Below are positions 61,501 through 64,000 of a stretch of 64,000 nucleotides of DNA, in pieces. A program made the translations under genes and the position numbers. This DNA comes from JAOAPY01 sp038237475. GTDB lineage: Bacteria > Acidobacteriota > Blastocatellia > Pyrinomonadales > Pyrinomonadaceae. Below the pieces are notes generated by a model. It was not told the origin of the DNA and did not search any database. It saw only the letters and a list, made by a program, of their open reading frames with translations. The stretch covers positions 248,001 through 312,000 of the forward strand of contig JBBRYS010000005.1 of NCBI GenBank assembly GCA_038237475.1, given 5' to 3'. How positions within the stretch are numbered: the first letter of the stretch is position 1; the number at the start of each line of letters is the position of its first letter.

Positions 61501-62483
61501 TCTTTCAACCGCTCATCGATGCGGCTAAGCACGTTTACTACTTCCAGCGCATATTGTTTGGCAAAGAGATCCAGACTAATCTGCGGCACCAGGCCAGCCA
61601 AATCTTTTTCCCAGATCAGTTTATCGACGGCATTCACCAGGGGCTTGAGTTCACCGCGCGCCTGGGGCCGCAGCGAACGAAAACCTTCGACGAGGCGGCA
61701 GTAATCGGCGAGACCCGCCGGCTCAGGCAGTATTTTCAGCCGGGGCTGAAACTGGGTCCAGGCGGCAGCGACTTCGGCTAGCTTCAGACGTTGAGAGGGA
61801 GTCGTCCGCGGGAACGACAGGAAATCTTTCATGGCGCGGTCCAGATCGGCGAGCGCGCGTTCATAGTCTTCTTCAGTAGCATGGCTGCGGGCAGTTTGCC
61901 GCGCCAACTCCGGAAGCGTCAGACCCTGCCCGCGAACATCGCGATACAACTGAGCCAGCGCGGCCGCCAGCTTGCCTCTGCCGACGCCGAGCGTCAGGCG
62001 CGATATCTCAACATGCCCGGAACTGATGAACTCAGTCAGGGCAGCTTCCACCACGCCCTCCAGCAACATCGCAGAGCGATGTTCATCAAGCAACAGAAAC
62101 TGCGGATCGACTCGAGCTTCGACTGGAAACTCTCGCAGCAGCCGGGCACAGAAACCGTGAATGGTAGTGATGACCGCACCGTCGAGCGTACGCTTGTAGG
62201 CAAGCCAGTGTCGCCGTTCATCGGGGGCCGCCGTCTCGAGAATAAGATTGAGTTGCGCGCGCAGGCGTTCCCGCATTTCGTTGGCGGCACGGTTGGTGAA
62301 TGTGATGGCGACGATCTGATCGATGGAAAGTTTTTTTTCGCGCAGGATGTGCAGGTAACGTTCGACCAGCACCGTGGTCTTACCCGAACCCGGCCCCGCC
62401 GTCACAGAGATGTGCCGGTCTATCTCATAGGCGGCCGCTGCTTGTTCCGGGAGAAGTTGACGTCTGAGTTCCGATGATGCCAT
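58512..62483 (-). CDS. addA: AddA-like UvrD helicase with C-terminal PD-(D/E)XK nuclease
   Basis: 1323 residues. Helicase motifs: Walker A AGPGSGKTT (29-37), ITFTNRAANEMRER, motif II FFLVDEFQDTNGLQ, VVGDRKQSVYGFRG, then the 2B domain and motif VI LRLLYVAATRAEDRL. The C-terminal nuclease has GAIDKLL and IIDFKTNR (Asp and Lys of the PD-DXK site) and four cysteines: one in NFQRCQRQYYF and three in CRMCNFLDLC, the arrangement of an iron-sulfur-stapled RecB nuclease. Classical AddA lacks this cluster, so this may be an AdnB-like variant. It unwinds and resects double-strand DNA breaks with the upstream partner. About 40 residues (533-572) come from an inserted palindromic repeat. Confidence 0.9.
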   Translation of the reverse strand: MASSELRRQLLPEQAAAAYEIDRHISVTAGPGSGKTTVLVERYLHILREKKLSIDQIVAITFTNRAANEMRERLRAQLNLILETAAPDERRHWLAYKRTLDGAVITTIHGFCARLLREFPVEARVDPQFLLLDEHRSAMLLEGVVEAALTEFISSGHVEISRLTLGVGRGKLAAALAQLYRDVRGQGLTLPELARQTARSHATEEDYERALADLDRAMKDFLSFPRTTPSQRLKLAEVAAAWTQFQPRLKILPEPAGLADYCRLVEGFRSLRPQARGELKPLVNAVDKLIWEKDLAGLVPQISLDLFAKQYALEVVNVLSRIDERLKEEKQKLSALDFDDLEVRTLELLERPEVIARAAERYKFFLVDEFQDTNGLQRRLLERLALRANLRQSANLFVVGDRKQSVYGFRGADVDVFREMTSTLLANSGEERPLRLNFRSQPQLIHFFNYLFARLFWPGDEISADELKQLGYVEHEPSEAKREPRDSGPLVELLVTTEASGDDDPKAEQSSRELDARQVAQRILALTKPGTDPGTARILRAASPDLQPGTGLLNLDNEAEKVECTQDACGPRAVSRYSDIALLFRAMTNVQVYESEFRRAHIPYQTVLGRGFYEREEITDLIQLLRFLDNKTDELALAAVLRSPLGGISDNALLALRCGPTLNEVEAGDALRHFTQVRRLLTGLQDHQELAFVSAEEHDLLDRAAYLINSLMARRHHYSLSSLLRFAVAQSEYQTVIAATYDGAQRLANVERLFTLAERFERSGAHLIRDFVRYVEEFEAIGSRESEGQIDEAANAVRLMTIHQVKGLEFPIVILPELQRVSRVPDNWMLLDRHQGLTLKVPDGRSKQVAGSTFSRFEQRHAWREQFESMRLLYVAATRAEDRLILSGTTRDLATFGGRGDTWLRWIWQSLDLLPQTQSGTIDLSDELQLQLTINLEGVSETGVRAEVDETAPELAAHADMLADAFPLLSAIAPETTRSVNRFSVTQLINFQRCQRQYYFDRVLHAPTAEAIAVWNNAEAPEPPANLTATLKGAVMHRFCEAYRAGEDPRERLRQSFQDVTAARQAELAERLLEIKTDKVIEDLLPLAENYLASAVFQRVDAAQRKSLSAEVSRPGKEAGLWSELPFQLRRPAGVLTGAIDKLLISQAPAGEGYEIEIIDFKTNRLRIKNSGPAPDGLDVKGKGTSTRDGAQQIAFDFSADVAVKSDPKTVDGEVDSIVSRAAFDYQLQLQAYALAVRELLPGPLAGHRLKVTLHFLDPNVEVQLSEQLLEPAACGRAIDEAMLAIVAAREPAEFPVKPGLHCRMCNFLDLCSAGREWLRNRK
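60769..60886. repeat. Palindromic element inserted in frame in addA
   Basis: Arm A (60769-60793) is the exact reverse complement of arm B (60862-60886), 25 of 25, and each arm holds a GCACGCA-TCC-TGCGTGC hairpin. Between them CTCAACTT and AAGTTGAG form another inverted pair. The encoded peptide, roughly between ILALTK and VSRYSDIALLFR, has no counterpart in the usual family sequence, which passes directly from the ARRIAERI-type helix to YGDIAVLFR. Confidence 0.8.
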
Positions 62484-62494
62484 TAAGAAATAAC

Positions 62495-62640
62495 TATCCG
62501 ATTATACCGATTACACAGATTACGATTAGAACTTCACTGAAAGCTATGTAGCCTCTCTTATTTTAATCAGCACCCAAATGCTCTTATTTGGTTTTGTCTT
62601 CTTCGTCTGTGTAATCGGCGGAGTAATCTGCGGATACTCT
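62495..62640. repeat. GATTACA-type palindrome spanning the addB 3' end and the addA 5' flank
   Basis: Left arm near 62495-62525 (ATCCGATTATACCGATTACA and flank), right arm near 62606-62639 (TCTGTGTAATCGGCGGAGTA and flank). The right arm is coding: on the minus strand it gives the AddB tail SADYSADYTDEEDK. Confidence 0.75.
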
Positions 62641-64000
62641 CTTTCGATCAATTCGATAGCGATCATACCGGCACACTGCTGCGAAGTCACAAAATCGGCA
62701 AGTCTTCTGTTTCTCAGAAGGGTTGACACTGAAGTCGCCGGCGCGCATGCGATCCAGGAACTCCCAAATTTTCGCGATTACATCTTCACGAATCCGTTGC
62801 CACTCATCGTCGGCGATGACGCTGCTGACCCGGCTGCCGATGCCGGAATATTTGACGGCCTCGACGCGGTGCAGCCCCTTGTTGCGACGGTCTGTGCCGC
62901 CGCGAATCACGTAGTATCCCCCACCCGCGATGGTGTGGTCCGGCAGAATCAACCGCTCCAACGCTTCGAGATAAATCGGCAGCTGCAAACTGCGCCCGGA
63001 CTTGATGTCTTCGAGGCTTGATCCGATTGACAATTTATAGTCGTAGGCAATCAGCGTTTTGTCGGCGGACACGTCAACGCGATCAATCTGGCCGCTGAGC
63101 TTGAGGCTCTCTTCACCAACAAAAGTCGAGCGTGATAATTCCAGCGGCTCGACCGACGAGTGCGGATCGCGAGTGCCCGTCTTCATGCCAAACCCAACTT
63201 CAAAATAAGCCGGCACGACGTTGTGCGCCGCCGCCTCCTCCTGAATCCCGAGCTCATATAGCAGCACCTGGTCCAGCAGAATCTTGCGAATCTCACGATC
63301 AATTTTCCAGATCTGCCGGTTCAGCGGCGGCACAACGCGCTCGTGTTCATCGAAGACACTATCAGCCAGCTCTCTCAGCTCAGTCTGGAGAGCTTCGCGA
63401 TCCAGTAAGTAGAGGGCCTGGCGCCGGTGCTGCTCAAAAAAGCGGCGCAGAATATCATGCAGCAGCTTGCCCGCATCGATCGCCTGCAGATCAAGCGCTG
63501 CCTCACCACGCGGCTCCAGCTTCAACACGCGCTGGCCAAAAAATCGATAGGCGCAGTTCCCAAACGTGCTCAAGCCGCTCGCGCTGTGAACCATCTCCGC
63601 ACCCAGTCTCTGCCTCAGTAAAGCTAACAGATGGGGTTCGGTAATCTGGCCATCATATGGGCCGAAGAAGTCTCCGGCACGCTCTCGCTCGATCTCGATC
63701 CGGCGCAAAGCGGAGTTACTCAGCAAACCGTCATTGCGCGAGAGTGTCAGGAAACGCTTCAGGCGCGATTCCGGCAGCAGTTCACTTTTCGCGCCGCGCT
63801 GCAGATGACGCTCCTGCTGCCGCACCAGTCCTACATTCAAGCCGGTAGCGCGCGAAACCCCTGCGAGATTTCGTCCTTCATAGTCACGGCGAATCGGCTC
63901 CGCTTCGAGTTCGAGCGGTGCGATGGCGCGCCGCAATTCATCGACATAGTAAGAGGCTACCGTTTCAGTATCGTCTTCCAGCAACAGGGGCCGGCTGAGG
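62584..64000 (-). CDS. addB: AddB-like nuclease subunit, C-terminal part (5' end beyond window)
   Basis: The frame is open to the right window edge, so only about the last 470 residues are seen. The visible nuclease domain has the first Cys in GNCAYRFFGQRVLKLEP, the active-site region SGQIDRVDVSADKTLIAYDY followed by KLS, and the trio CRFCDFAAVC, the four-cysteine iron-sulfur staple of AddB. It is a partner of the helicase encoded 100 nt downstream. The last 20 residues (VSADYSADYTDEEDKTK) are encoded by a palindromic repeat and look added. A longer search of the missing N-terminus would be needed to separate AddB from AdnA. Confidence 0.85.
   Translation of the reverse strand, partial: LSRPLLLEDDTETVASYYVDELRRAIAPLELEAEPIRRDYEGRNLAGVSRATGLNVGLVRQQERHLQRGAKSELLPESRLKRFLTLSRNDGLLSNSALRRIEIERERAGDFFGPYDGQITEPHLLALLRQRLGAEMVHSASGLSTFGNCAYRFFGQRVLKLEPRGEAALDLQAIDAGKLLHDILRRFFEQHRRQALYLLDREALQTELRELADSVFDEHERVVPPLNRQIWKIDREIRKILLDQVLLYELGIQEEAAAHNVVPAYFEVGFGMKTGTRDPHSSVEPLELSRSTFVGEESLKLSGQIDRVDVSADKTLIAYDYKLSIGSSLEDIKSGRSLQLPIYLEALERLILPDHTIAGGGYYVIRGGTDRRNKGLHRVEAVKYSGIGSRVSSVIADDEWQRIREDVIAKIWEFLDRMRAGDFSVNPSEKQKTCRFCDFAAVCRYDRYRIDRKRVSADYSADYTDEEDKTK

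Noticed and set aside
61791..62477. A 228-codon open frame on the plus strand opposite the addA start
   Set aside because: It lies wholly antisense to strong helicase motifs, has biased composition from codon periodicity of addA and shows no domain; a shadow frame.
58512..64000. Helicase-nuclease pair as part of a phage-defence island
   Set aside because: No restriction, CRISPR, toxin or other defence gene is adjacent; the pair fits the housekeeping break-repair role.

Overview
The window looks like part of a free-living, peptide-degrading Acidobacteriota chromosome, most likely class Blastocatellia. That placement is inferred from gene content: four tandem ADOP-type (acidobacterial duplicated orphan permease) FtsX/MacB permeases, a tricorn-type S41 protease, M61, M13 and M28 peptidases, DUF2911 and TPR secreted proteins, and spacers crowded with short palindromic repeats. 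No rRNA gene, CRISPR array, transposase, integrase or phage gene was found.

Layout. 0-5.3 kb: the 3' end of a phospholipase C-type phosphoesterase, a DHFR-like protein, a YciI protein, two decayed gene remnants, a CAU-anticodon tRNA and repeat-rich spacer. 5.5-7.8 kb: a secreted InlB-repeat protein and a MarC membrane protein. 8-25.2 kb, all on the minus strand: an adaptor (HlyD/MacA type), two MacB-type ATPases, four ADOP permeases, and an NtrC-like sigma-54 response regulator with an NtrY-like kinase. A sigma-54-like promoter and a possible upstream dyad sit in front of the adaptor gene, so the two encoded regulators may control the exporter. 25.6-30.7 kb, minus strand: an M61 peptidase, an enoyl-CoA hydratase, an HExxH metalloprotease and a beta-propeller lipoprotein, closely packed. 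30.8-36.9 kb: a zinc-ribbon thioredoxin, an AraC regulator facing a VOC protein, a TPR-like secreted protein, a GAF protein and a swivel-first aconitase-family hydro-lyase. 36.9-48 kb: tricorn, M13 and M28 peptidases, DUF2911 and TPR secreted proteins and a stand-alone Fis-type DNA-binding protein. 48-58.4 kb: a methyltransferase, a deleted aminotransferase remnant, an amidohydrolase, a dienelactone hydrolase, a PfkB kinase, UvrC and three secreted or anchored proteins of unknown function. 58.5-64 kb: an AddAB-like helicase-nuclease pair, AddB running off the window.

The most unusual layer is the repeats. Several families of short hairpin modules (stems of 5-9 bp, often with 3-nt loops), long imperfect palindromes and degenerate heptamer tandem repeats fill nearly every spacer. 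One palindrome lies in frame inside addA and appears to add about 40 residues to the helicase; another supplies the C-terminal tail of AddB. The ADOP cluster spacers carry the same module set again and again, each next to a polypyrimidine heptamer tract.

All functional calls are from reading motifs; no database search was run.
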